From NCBI GenBank assembly GCA_046760505.1, contig JBHIEG010000013.1, forward strand, positions 1 through 57,020: DNA of 57,020 nt, given 5' to 3'. The first letter of the stretch is position 1; the number at the start of each line of letters is the position of its first letter. Below the pieces are notes generated by a model. The model was not told the DNA's origin, made no database searches, and worked only from the letters and a program-made list of their open reading frames with translations. Below, one piece after another: positions 1 through 8,072 of the stretch. Origin of the DNA: CAYFZR01 sp046760505 [NCBI: Candidatus Hydrothermarchaeota archaeon]. GTDB lineage: Archaea > CAYFZR01. The position numbers were made by a program, and so were the translations under genes.

Positions 1-1
1 C

Positions 2-136
2 GGATTGGCAAGTAATGACTATGAGCTTGTCAGCAACAATAAGTTAGCAGAACCCCTTTTTCTATATGCTGATTATATTTTAACTAAAATTTACCTGAAT
101 AAGGTTAAAGACTCAGGGGAAGAAAAATTAGTTTAA
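2..136 (+). CDS. C-terminal end of an unidentified protein (partial)
   Basis: An open frame runs from the window edge to a TAA stop and encodes 44 residues ending in SGEEKLV. The start lies outside the window. The fragment contains a mostly helical-looking stretch (LFLYADYILTKIYLNKV). It is too short to identify, and an open frame of this length could occur by chance. Confidence 0.4.
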   Translation, partial: GLASNDYELVSNNKLAEPLFLYADYILTKIYLNKVKDSGEEKLV

Positions 137-163
137 TTTAAGAATACTTATGAAACGAGCACG

Positions 164-182
164 TTGCATTAAATATATGCAA
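164..182 (+). promoter_or_regulatory. Promoter of sufS-like gene with inverted repeat over the TATA box
   Basis: TTGCAT and ATGCAA form a perfect 6-bp inverted repeat flanking TAAATAT, so the TATA-like element TTAAATATA (169-177) sits inside a dyad. A start site about 25 bases downstream (near 200) would leave a very short leader before the ATG at 206. A dyad across TATA could be a repressor operator, for example for an iron-sulfur responsive factor, but that role is inferred. Confidence 0.45.
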
Positions 183-205
183 TACTTCAATCATACAGGG
201 ATACC

Positions 206-1402
206 ATGAAAGTCGAGGACGTTAGGAATGATATACCCATTCTAAGTAAGGTTATTTACTTGGATAACGCAGCAACAACCCCAACTCCCGAGCCCGTGAT
301 TCATTCAATGCTAGAATTCTTTAGAGAATATTCTGCAAACGTGGGTAGAGGAGCACATCATCTTACAGAAGAGGCAACGATGAAATACGAAGAGGCTAGG
401 GAAAAAATTGCGAGATTTATAAATGCAGAGAAGGGAGAAATAGTTTTCACCAAGAACACCACAGAGGCCATAAATTTGGTGGCAAACGGTCTAGAGTGGA
501 AAGAGAAAGATGAGGTTATTACTACCGTAATAGAGCATCACTCAAACCTCTTACCGTGGCAGAGGTTGAACAAGAAAAATAAAATTAAACTGAATGTAGT
601 AAACTCGAGAAAGGATGGCATGGTAGATGTAGGCGAAATAGAAAGGGAAATCAATGATAACACGAAATTAATAGCGATTACTCACATATCAAATGTGTTC
701 GGCTCAATTCAAGAAGTAAAAGAGATAGGCAAACTCTGCAAGAATGAGGGCATACTTTTTTTGATCGATGGGGCGCAATCTGTCGGTCATATTGATGTAG
801 ATGTCAAGGAGATAGGGTGTGATTTTTATGCAATCTCAGGACACAAAGGACTCTTAGGTCCCCAAGGAACTGGAGCCTTGTACTGCAGGAAATCAATACT
901 CGAGGAACTCGAGCCTTTAAACCTTGGTGGCGGAACGGTCCATTCAGTTTCATTATACGACTACAAGTTAATAGAAGTACCCCAAAGATTTGAGTCAGGA
1001 ACCCCAAACATACCAGGAATAATCGGATTGGGAAGAGCGATTGATTATGTATCAGAAATAGGTGTGAATAAAATAGAGAAGAGAGAGAAAAAACTCACAA
1101 AACAATTAACAGAAGAATTAGAAAGTACAGATAAAATAGAATTGTATTGTCCAGTCAAAGAAGAAAACAGAAGTGGAGTGATTTCTTTTAATGTGGGAAA
1201 TCTAAGCCCCCATGATGTTGCAATTATGCTCGATGAGGTTGAGAATATAATAGTTAGATCAGGACATCACTGTGCAATGCCCAGTATGGAGTTGCTTGGA
1301 GTAGACGGAACTGTTAGAGTCTCAGTTCACTACTACAACACCGAAGAAGAAATAAATGTTTTTTTGGATATAGTGAAGAAGATAGCAAAATCTTTCTCAT
1401 GA
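206..1402 (+). CDS. Cysteine desulfurase, SufS-like (class V aminotransferase fold)
   Basis: This 398-residue protein has the full length of the SufS/CsdA family. The N-terminus (VIYLDNAATTPTP) is the family signature. The PLP-binding lysine is K214 in SGHKGLLGPQGTG, and the catalytic cysteine is C356 in RSGHHCAMP, the SufS-type context. The enzyme would convert cysteine to alanine and leave a persulfide for Fe-S cluster or thio-modification assembly in the cytoplasm. Nine bases separate it from an Fe-S protein gene, so the two are probably one transcript. A selenocysteine lyase or another class V member is possible, but the cysteine motif argues for desulfurase. Confidence 0.88.
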   Translation: MKVEDVRNDIPILSKVIYLDNAATTPTPEPVIHSMLEFFREYSANVGRGAHHLTEEATMKYEEAREKIARFINAEKGEIVFTKNTTEAINLVANGLEWKEKDEVITTVIEHHSNLLPWQRLNKKNKIKLNVVNSRKDGMVDVGEIEREINDNTKLIAITHISNVFGSIQEVKEIGKLCKNEGILFLIDGAQSVGHIDVDVKEIGCDFYAISGHKGLLGPQGTGALYCRKSILEELEPLNLGGGTVHSVSLYDYKLIEVPQRFESGTPNIPGIIGLGRAIDYVSEIGVNKIEKREKKLTKQLTEELESTDKIELYCPVKEENRSGVISFNVGNLSPHDVAIMLDEVENIIVRSGHHCAMPSMELLGVDGTVRVSVHYYNTEEEINVFLDIVKKIAKSFS

Positions 1403-1411
1403 GGAATCCCC

Positions 1412-2683
1412 ATGCACAAAATGCACGAAATATACAAACTGATGCCAAACAAAGATTGTGGTCTCTGCGGAAATCCAACGTGTCGAACTACTTCTAGGAA
1501 GATTGCAACTGGAGATTTAAATATAGATGTTTGTGTTAATTTAAATCTACCTGAATATAAAGAAAATAAAGAAAAAATATTGAAAATTCTTGAAGAGGGA
1601 GTAGAAATAGGCGCTAGCAGCACCGTTGTAATAGGAGAAGAAGGAATAGCCTACATTCATCCTTGTGTTACCGAGGGAAAGGTCATGGTGGATGGCAGGT
1701 TAACAAGCGGACCAGAAGGGCAAGTGGATCTAAAGTATGGTTTTCTAGATCCAATGATGCTCTGTTACGTACTCAGAATATATGAAATATTTAAGGATGT
1801 AAAATGCTCGCCTGAATTGGGCATAGCCCAGATAAAATACGATGGAAAAAGCATCCTGATTTTCCAGAACGGAAAAATAAAGATAAGGGAGGCTTTAGAC
1901 AAAGATGATGTTATGAAAACCCTGAGACTGGTTTCAAGGGTTATATGGGGCTCTATAATATGCTCGTGCTGCGGTAACGCAAGCGTGGACTGCGCATCTG
2001 GCGGATGTAGTGACTGTACCACTCAGATATGCCCTGTTTTAGCAGGAGGGCCCCCAGAACCTTTAGAAGAAGCAGAAAAAGAAAAAATAGAGGAGACCAC
2101 TGGATCTACCACCTTTGTTAGAATAGAAAAATTAGATACAGGAAGCATTTTTTTAGACGGAATCAAATTCTTGGATGAAATTTATGAAATAGCTATAAAA
2201 AACATGGATACATTGATAGAGAAATTTAATGGAAGAGAAGGAAACATAATGTATTCCGAGCAAATGATAAGGGATTTGTTTGATAAAGCTAACAAGAAGG
2301 CAATCGAGTTTATCGTGAAGACTCCTAGGAAACAAGATGCCACCATAGGTTTATTACTCTCCGGGATAGCATCTGACCTGACGAGAATAGCGGAAAGCAC
2401 CTTTAACCTATGGAAATATAAAGACATAAATTTACCCCCAGAATTTCTGAGTTTTTTAAAAATGGCAAGAGATATGACATATTATTCATACATATCTTTT
2501 AAGAGAGCGGATTTAAGTAAGGGAGAGGAGGTAAGAGGGGAGTATTCTAAAATTAGGAAAATTTATAGGATGCTGAAAAAATACGAGGGAAGGGATCTGG
2601 ATAGAATTAGGATAGAAATAGATAGAATTGCCACGAATGCGTTTTATATCGCAAGATTATTACCAAAACCATTGCCTGCATGA
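1412..2683 (+). CDS. Cysteine-rich Fe-S protein with CODH/ACS-gamma-like N-terminal cluster domain
   Basis: The 423-residue protein starts with DCGLCGNPTCRTTSRKIATGD and a further Cys near residue 38. This is the CxxCxxxxC pattern of the 4Fe-4S domain found in the corrinoid subunit of CODH/ACS (CdhE type). A second cysteine-rich block at about residues 190-215 (CSCCGNASVDC, CSDC, ICPV) probably binds another cluster. The C-terminal half is helical and has no motif I recognise. The RBS GAGGAA precedes the ATG. The gene follows the desulfurase by 9 bp and overlaps the next permease gene by 4 bp. It lacks a full CdhE barrel, so it is not CdhE. The function is unknown; redox or cluster delivery is a guess. 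Confidence 0.6.
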   Translation: MHKMHEIYKLMPNKDCGLCGNPTCRTTSRKIATGDLNIDVCVNLNLPEYKENKEKILKILEEGVEIGASSTVVIGEEGIAYIHPCVTEGKVMVDGRLTSGPEGQVDLKYGFLDPMMLCYVLRIYEIFKDVKCSPELGIAQIKYDGKSILIFQNGKIKIREALDKDDVMKTLRLVSRVIWGSIICSCCGNASVDCASGGCSDCTTQICPVLAGGPPEPLEEAEKEKIEETTGSTTFVRIEKLDTGSIFLDGIKFLDEIYEIAIKNMDTLIEKFNGREGNIMYSEQMIRDLFDKANKKAIEFIVKTPRKQDATIGLLLSGIASDLTRIAESTFNLWKYKDINLPPEFLSFLKMARDMTYYSYISFKRADLSKGEEVRGEYSKIRKIYRMLKKYEGRDLDRIRIEIDRIATNAFYIARLLPKPLPA

Positions 2684-4386
2684 TGATTTCTTCAATCGTA
2701 AAAAAAGAACTAGTTGAACTGTCAAGCCAGAAAAGGTATCTGGTAATGTTCTTATTGCAATCCTTCGTTGCCTTATTTATCGTCGTAATCTCTAGTTCAA
2801 CTCATGGAGTGACCCAAGATTTTATGCCCCCAGGAATGATTGAGTTTGCTCCATTGGGAGTTGTGGGAGATAGTGAGCTTGTAAAAAGGCTTGAGCTAAT
2901 TAAGGAATTGGAAATAATAAGATTAGACTTTGAAAAAGCCCTCGATCTTTTTGAAAGAGACTACATACCCGCTTTCGTTGTTTTTCCAAAGGATTTTCAT
3001 GATGAATTGGAAAAGGGTCATACTTCTAAAATAATCCTCTTTTTAGACGGGGGGGACCCAAAGTCAGTGTTCATTAAAAGCGAAATAGAAAATTTGATCG
3101 ACGAGTATTCAAGAGAAATCACAGAAGAGAGGATTGGGGAAAGCAAAATTCAAAAGGATTATATCTTCAATCCTGTAGTATTAAAAAGGATAGAATTGGG
3201 AAGATTAGAGAAAGGAGGAGAAGAGAAGAATACTTTTGGGGAATACATTCTCCTTCTCGTTTTACTTCTACCATTGTTCACGTCTGCAAATCTCATTTCG
3301 GATAGCATAGTAGGAGAAAAGGAGAGAGGAACCTTGGAAATCTTGCTGAGTTCTCCTGCATCCAGATCTAAAATATTGTCCGGAAAAGTAATTTCTATAC
3401 TGATATTGATGTCCATACACATAGCAACATGGATACTTTTCCTTGAATTGCTTGGTGTAAAGATATACAACCACATAACTTTGTTCGTGTATTTGTTGCT
3501 CACCGGGACATGGCTTATAGGTATAGGAGTAGTTATATCTGCATATGCGAACAGTATAAAGGAAGCCAGTCTTGTTTTCTCCTTTGTATACATGTTCCTC
3601 TTTTTCCTGCTTTTTGTCCCCCTTCCATTAGAATCGGCTGGTATAATTAGCGGAGTGATGAAATTCTCTCCTCTTGCTTCTATATTAACGATAGCCGGAC
3701 AAAAAGAATTTTTATGGAAAAATTTGAGCGTAAGCGTGTTTGTTCTATTTTCTCTGATATTTTTAACTTTCATTGTTGGAAAGAAGATGATAGACAGTGA
3801 ATCTTTATTATTAGGTTTTAATACCCAAGAATTCGTTTTGGAAAATATCGTATCACTCGAGAGGAGTTTCGATAGTTTCGTTTCTGATAAAATATCAAGA
3901 GCTTTACTGGCGTGTTTTCTTGTATCAAGCCTGATAGTCATTCCCACCATACTGATAGAACTTTTTCCGGTTGTTTTACTGGTTGTTTTGTTCAAATGGC
4001 GCGGCATAGTCCTTGCTATCCTATCTTTAACTTTCATAGAGGAGTTCCTAAAACCGGTAGGCTTATATTCTCTCAGTTATAGGGAAAAATTAACAATTAA
4101 AAAAAGTTTTTTGCTGGGAGCAATCTCTGGATTCGGTTTCGCATCAATGGAGACCTTTTTATTGACCATTACATCTTATCTGAGGGGTTGGTCTGTATCT
4201 GATGTGTTCCTTTATCATCTCCAAGTTATGCCAATCCACGTAATTACAACGCTTATTCTTGGAGGGTTCATTGCTGTTTCTGGAAGATTTCCTGAAAATT
4301 TTTACTCAAGAAAATTCTGGATAGGTTTAATACTCGCTACGGTAATGCATTCATTTTACAATGCTAAGGTGGTGGGATTGATTTGA
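2680..4386 (+). CDS. ABC-2 type permease fused to a PrsW-like membrane protease domain
   Basis: Residues 1-375 form an ABC-2/NatB-like permease: an N-terminal membrane anchor, a large outer domain, then a membrane block with GEKERGTLEILLSSPASR, the coupling-helix region typical of this family. Residues about 400-568 add further membrane helices carrying PrsW-type motifs: E454-E455-xx-K458 (FIEEFLKP), GFASMET with E491, H520 in MPIHVIT, and H557/N561 in MHSFYNA. These match the glutamate/histidine motifs of the PrsW/CPBP-related intramembrane proteases. The gene overlaps the upstream Fe-S gene by 4 bp and a second permease gene by 4 bp. No ATPase gene lies beside it. Substrates of both halves are unknown. 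Confidence 0.75.
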   Translation: MMISSIVKKELVELSSQKRYLVMFLLQSFVALFIVVISSSTHGVTQDFMPPGMIEFAPLGVVGDSELVKRLELIKELEIIRLDFEKALDLFERDYIPAFVVFPKDFHDELEKGHTSKIILFLDGGDPKSVFIKSEIENLIDEYSREITEERIGESKIQKDYIFNPVVLKRIELGRLEKGGEEKNTFGEYILLLVLLLPLFTSANLISDSIVGEKERGTLEILLSSPASRSKILSGKVISILILMSIHIATWILFLELLGVKIYNHITLFVYLLLTGTWLIGIGVVISAYANSIKEASLVFSFVYMFLFFLLFVPLPLESAGIISGVMKFSPLASILTIAGQKEFLWKNLSVSVFVLFSLIFLTFIVGKKMIDSESLLLGFNTQEFVLENIVSLERSFDSFVSDKISRALLACFLVSSLIVIPTILIELFPVVLLVVLFKWRGIVLAILSLTFIEEFLKPVGLYSLSYREKLTIKKSFLLGAISGFGFASMETFLLTITSYLRGWSVSDVFLYHLQVMPIHVITTLILGGFIAVSGRFPENFYSRKFWIGLILATVMHSFYNAKVVGLI

Positions 4387-5537
4387 AAATACTGATTATC
4401 GCAAAGAAAGAGATAAGAGAAATAATGGATGACCGAAGATATTTAATTGCATTTCTCTTACAATGCTTGGTTGCAGTAGCGGTTACATCAATGGCTCAAG
4501 TATATAGTTTTGTCGCCACACCTATAGTGGAAGAAACACCTTCGCTTCCAAGGGAATTTATCCCGATAGGGTTAGTAGAGGAATACAAGTTAAATACTTT
4601 AGAAGAACAATTGAGAAAATTGAAGGAAATCGAAATTTACTTATTCTCAAACAGAGAGGATGCGTTAAATTCTTTAAAATCAAAGAAGGTAAGTTCAGTC
4701 ATTGTTGTTCCAGCCAGCTATGAGGACGATCTTAAAAGGGGAAAGACTGGTGAAATTATAGTCTATACCGATGGTACGAATTTCAGGTCAACAATCGCCT
4801 ACAACATCATTCAACGTGTGTATCAAAACATTCTGAGGGAAGAGCAGGAAAAGAGAGCAGAATTATCTAATATGGATTTAGAATTTTTATTTTCACCAAT
4901 AGAGATAGAAATGGTAACTAAATTATCTCAAAAGAAAAATTTAGAGTCTAAGGCATATATAGTCATGTTGGCTGGCTTCTTGATACCATTCGTTCTCTTT
5001 TTCCCTTTGTTCATTTCTGCAAGTCTGATTTCAGATACCATTGCTGGCGAAAAAGAGAGAGGAACGTTTGAATTATTGTTGTCAGCTCCCTTGAAACCCA
5101 GAGACATATTGATTGGAAAGACGATAAGCATTCTCTCACTTATGCTCTTTCAAAGCTTGATCTGGCTATTTTTGTTGGAAATACAGGGAGTGTCTATTCA
5201 TCATAAGATACTTGTTTTGATTGTAATAATGCTCACGGGGCTCTCACTGGTTGGTATAGGTGTAATCATATCTGGAATATCAAAAACAAATAAAGAAGCA
5301 AATCTTTTGCTTTCATTTGTATTCATGGTATTATTTTTCGTATTTTTCTTCCCAATACCCCTAGAATCTACATGGTCTAAGTACGCATTGAGCATGAGCC
5401 CTGTCGCGACGATCGTAAAGATTGGAACCAGCGAAAAAATATTTTATTCCGAAATCTTTCCCAATATATTCTTACTCTCTTTAATTTCTTTCTTGGTGAT
5501 ATATCTTGGAAACAGGGTTTTTTCCAAGATATATTAA
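4383..5537 (+). CDS. ABC-2 type transporter permease
   Basis: This 384-residue protein is a paralog of the N-terminal part of the preceding fusion protein. It has one N-terminal helix, an outer domain of about 150 residues, then about five membrane helices with GEKERGTFELLLSAPLKPRDI between the first two. It lacks the PrsW extension and has the usual length for the family. The start overlaps the upstream stop by 4 bp, and TTG fits the position. The two permeases probably form a heterodimer that exports or flips a lipid, sodium ion or drug-like substrate. The partner ATPase must be encoded elsewhere. Confidence 0.8.
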   Translation: MKILIIAKKEIREIMDDRRYLIAFLLQCLVAVAVTSMAQVYSFVATPIVEETPSLPREFIPIGLVEEYKLNTLEEQLRKLKEIEIYLFSNREDALNSLKSKKVSSVIVVPASYEDDLKRGKTGEIIVYTDGTNFRSTIAYNIIQRVYQNILREEQEKRAELSNMDLEFLFSPIEIEMVTKLSQKKNLESKAYIVMLAGFLIPFVLFFPLFISASLISDTIAGEKERGTFELLLSAPLKPRDILIGKTISILSLMLFQSLIWLFLLEIQGVSIHHKILVLIVIMLTGLSLVGIGVIISGISKTNKEANLLLSFVFMVLFFVFFFPIPLESTWSKYALSMSPVATIVKIGTSEKIFYSEIFPNIFLLSLISFLVIYLGNRVFSKIY

Positions 5538-5547
5538 TTTTTTATAC

Positions 5548-5874
5548 TCATATCTGAACATCGCCTGAATTTATCGCGATTGCAAGGACATTTTCAAGTT
5601 CAAGTTGTGCAAACTCTTCTATATCTAAATCAGGAATTATTCTTCCGTGCAAATCTTCGAAAAGTTTTAAAACGATTTCGCCATCGTAGTTTATTCCAAG
5701 TATCCAAGTTCTTGAATCAGGTCCCTTTCTCATAGGGCTAGACTTATGGGTTAGTACTTTAGTGAGGGTAGCATTTAAGGCGGAGTAATTTTCTACGATA
5801 ACCATATTATTTGGGTCATCGAAAAATACTTTGCATTCCACGTTGTCTATCATCATCTTTCCTATCTCTCTCAT
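5548..5874 (-). CDS. Small unidentified cytoplasmic protein
   Basis: A 108-residue protein counted from the ATG at 5874, which has AGGTGA about 7 bases upstream; a GTG at 5883 is the alternative. It has no membrane segment or signal. The middle (SSPMRKGPDSRTWILGINYDGEIVLKLFED) suggests a small beta-rich fold and the C-terminus is helical. I recognise no family. It is divergent from the JAMM peptidase gene with only about 23 bp between starts, so the two may share regulation. Confidence 0.55.
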   Translation of the reverse strand: MREIGKMMIDNVECKVFFDDPNNMVIVENYSALNATLTKVLTHKSSPMRKGPDSRTWILGINYDGEIVLKLFEDLHGRIIPDLDIEEFAQLELENVLAIAINSGDVQI

Positions 5875-5897
5875 CAAAATCACCTTGGGGGTATCAG

Positions 5898-6374
5898 ATG
5901 ATTGCCTTTACATTAGATAATCTAAAACTGTTGTGCGAAGTTATAGATAAGAGTTATCCCATAGAGGCATGCGGAGTTATCATCGGGATCAAGAATGATG
6001 CTTGGATCGCGAAGGAAATAGTCCCCACACGCAATGAACTAAAATCCAGTATAAGATTTAAAATACCTGCTGAAGACTTTTATAACGCGGATAAAAAAGC
6101 TGAGAAGCTAGGATTCGAAATAATAGGAATTTTTCATTCCCATATTGATCAAAAGCCATATCTATCAAAGTATGATGTTGAATACGCCAAATGGACACCG
6201 GAACAAGTTTGGGTAGTGATAGGCTACTATAAAAAAGAGAAGAAAGCTGAGATGAAGGCTTTTCTCAAAGAAAAGGAAATAAAAATAAAAATAGGAGAAA
6301 AGATCTTTAATGAAGTCGTTTTTGAGTGCTCTAAATGGAATCTTGATGCTCATCGAGCGAAGATTTTGCCGTAG
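5898..6374 (+). CDS. JAMM/Mov34 family metallopeptidase
   Basis: The 158-residue protein has a complete JAMM zinc site: E23 (PIEACGVIIG), then H80-S-H82 (GIFHSHID), S90 and D93 with the expected spacing. Such archaeal proteins act as isopeptidases that remove SAMP/MoaD-type small modifiers or process the tails of sulfur carriers. The ATG at 5898 is preferred over the longer upstream frame because GGGG precedes it at good distance and the homology begins there. A possible substrate is the MoaD-like protein at 45.1 kb, which is inference. The 3' end overlaps the convergent monoheme gene by 25 bp. Confidence 0.85.
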   Translation: MIAFTLDNLKLLCEVIDKSYPIEACGVIIGIKNDAWIAKEIVPTRNELKSSIRFKIPAEDFYNADKKAEKLGFEIIGIFHSHIDQKPYLSKYDVEYAKWTPEQVWVVIGYYKKEKKAEMKAFLKEKEIKIKIGEKIFNEVVFECSKWNLDAHRAKILP

Positions 6375-7354
6375 ATATCTTCGGCGACAAAATCGTAGGG
6401 ATATCCGTATGTAGCTTTCTCTTGCTCAGTAAGGGGCCTTATCTTTGCCCAAGGAGATCCGATTTTTCCACTCCATATGGTAAGGGCTCTTGCGCTTATC
6501 TCGGTTCCATCTCTATCTGATCCTGCAATTACGATTACATCTGTTCCTGTCCCGAATGGATTATTTACTCTGTTTATTATTCCTCTTCCCCAGCCAGGAT
6601 TCATGTTAGAAACCTGTATGTCCATTTTGCTCAGAATTTCCTTTGTTATCTTGTTTGCTACTGGTCCCCCAACCAAGATTAGGTTGTAGTTTTCCTTGTC
6701 TTCTTGGGTAACCTCTTCATCGGTTATGATAGATACGCTTGTTTTAGCCATTCCCTCTATGTAATTCTTGAGTAACCTTGCACTCTCTAAATCCTTGGAT
6801 GGCGCTGACTTCCCGTAAACTATCTTTGTTTTACCGTAATCGAAGAATCTTATGGAAGGTACGACTTTTATCTTTACGGTTTTGGATTCGGTAAAGACTT
6901 TTTCGTAAGTACCTTCAGGCTCCTGTGCTGAGGCCTCCACCGTTATGGTGTAGGTCCCTCCCCTCTTTGGAATCAATGTCCAGGATACGTGCTTAGTCTC
7001 TTGAGCCTGCAATTCTCCTGGAATCGTTTGTGTCTTAGGCTCGATCGTTTTAATCCAGACAGGTACTTTTATTTTTCCCCTCATATTTGTTAAGTATGGA
7101 GCGAGTTTTGGGGTGTTGTAGAATATAACATCTATCTTGTTGTATCCTCTGGCCTGTTCTATTACGGCAGGATATTCCTCTTCAATAAGTTCTATTATAT
7201 CAGGACTCTTTACATTAATGCTGAATTCTGGTTTTGCTCCTCCTCCGTACTTATGACAACTGTAACAGGTCTGAGTGCCCTTTACGAACTCAGGTTTCGA
7301 AAGTGCTGGTGCCATCAAAAGCAATACCGCAAAAAGTATTGCGAAGCGTTTCAT
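6350..7354 (-). CDS. Secreted monoheme c-type protein with surface-protein-like domains
   Basis: The start at 7354 (AGGTGGTTTAATG) gives 334 residues with a clear signal peptide (MKRFAILFAVLLLMAPALS) ending near residue 20. One c-type heme motif, CYSCH, follows within 20 residues of the cleavage site. The middle is beta-rich with CARDB/fibronectin-like character (HVSWTLIPKRGGTYTITVEA). The C-terminal part contains LILVGGPVANKIT, a motif type seen in archaeal S-layer-associated proteins. No C-terminal anchor is obvious. A single heme fused to a surface-type protein suggests electron transfer at the cell surface, but no specific partner can be named. Confidence 0.7.
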   Translation of the reverse strand: MKRFAILFAVLLLMAPALSKPEFVKGTQTCYSCHKYGGGAKPEFSINVKSPDIIELIEEEYPAVIEQARGYNKIDVIFYNTPKLAPYLTNMRGKIKVPVWIKTIEPKTQTIPGELQAQETKHVSWTLIPKRGGTYTITVEASAQEPEGTYEKVFTESKTVKIKVVPSIRFFDYGKTKIVYGKSAPSKDLESARLLKNYIEGMAKTSVSIITDEEVTQEDKENYNLILVGGPVANKITKEILSKMDIQVSNMNPGWGRGIINRVNNPFGTGTDVIVIAGSDRDGTEISARALTIWSGKIGSPWAKIRPLTEQEKATYGYPYDFVAEDIYGKIFAR

Positions 7355-7467
7355 TAAACCACCTTCTGTGAGGTTAAAATGCATCATATTTAACTTTATC
7401 TATGCTCCATGAAAATGAGAAACAAATAAATTTTATCTTATGAAATGAGTAAATTAAATGATGGATC

Positions 7468-8022
7468 ATGGAAGCCTTGGATATTAAAGAGATAAAAAGG
7501 ATGAGACTAAGCGTTGGCATGACTCAAGCAGAATTAGCAAGGCTTGCTGGTGTAAGTCAGTCTTTAATTGCCAGAATAGAAGCAGGAAACGTAGATCCAA
7601 GGGTTTCAACTCTCAATAAAATTTTGAAGGTCCTTAGAGAAGCAAAGGCTCCAAAAATCGTTGCAAAAGACATAATGGCAAGTCCTGTAATATATGTAAC
7701 TCCCAACGATACGGTAGAGAAAGCAGCGAGATTGATGGAAGAAAACGATATATCTCAACTTCCTGTTATAGAGAACGATGTGCCCGTAGGAAGCATATCT
7801 GAGAGTTGCGTCGTAAGAGAAATGGCTAACCTAGGTGATTCAAGTTTTCCAAAGAAAAATGTGAGGGAAATAATGGAAGAGCAATTTCCTATAGTTGGAG
7901 CGTCAACGAGTATTGATACACTGCTGAATTTAACCAGAAAATATCCTGCGGTTCTGATCTCAGAGAAAGGAAAGATATCTGGAATCGTAACCAAGATGGA
8001 TATTGTTAGACTGATAAGATAG
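7468..8022 (+). CDS. Transcriptional regulator: XRE-type HTH plus CBS domain pair
   Basis: Residues about 8-60 are a Cro/C1-type helix-turn-helix (MRLSVGMTQAELARLAGVSQSLIARIEAGNVDP). Residues about 68-184 hold two CBS repeats (AKDIMASPVIYVTPNDTVEKAARLM and VREIMEEQFPIV). The CBS pair probably senses an adenine nucleotide or SAM. The 184-residue length is usual for this archaeal family. The gene stands alone, divergent from the monoheme gene with about 110 bp between them, so that gene may be a target (inferred). Confidence 0.85.
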   Translation: MEALDIKEIKRMRLSVGMTQAELARLAGVSQSLIARIEAGNVDPRVSTLNKILKVLREAKAPKIVAKDIMASPVIYVTPNDTVEKAARLMEENDISQLPVIENDVPVGSISESCVVREMANLGDSSFPKKNVREIMEEQFPIVGASTSIDTLLNLTRKYPAVLISEKGKISGIVTKMDIVRLIR

Positions 8023-8072
8023 AGTGATAAAACAATGTGATAAAATAATGAAAACATAGTTCTGGCGATATA

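Noticed and set aside
1412-2683. CODH/ACS corrinoid subunit CdhE
   Set aside because: Only the N-terminal cluster domain matches. The corrinoid-binding TIM barrel is missing and no cdh genes are adjacent.
3159-4037. Long minus-strand open frame (292 codons) across the ABC-2/PrsW gene
   Set aside because: It lies fully inside a well-supported gene, has no ribosome site, and its translation is low-complexity and lysine/serine-rich without any domain pattern.
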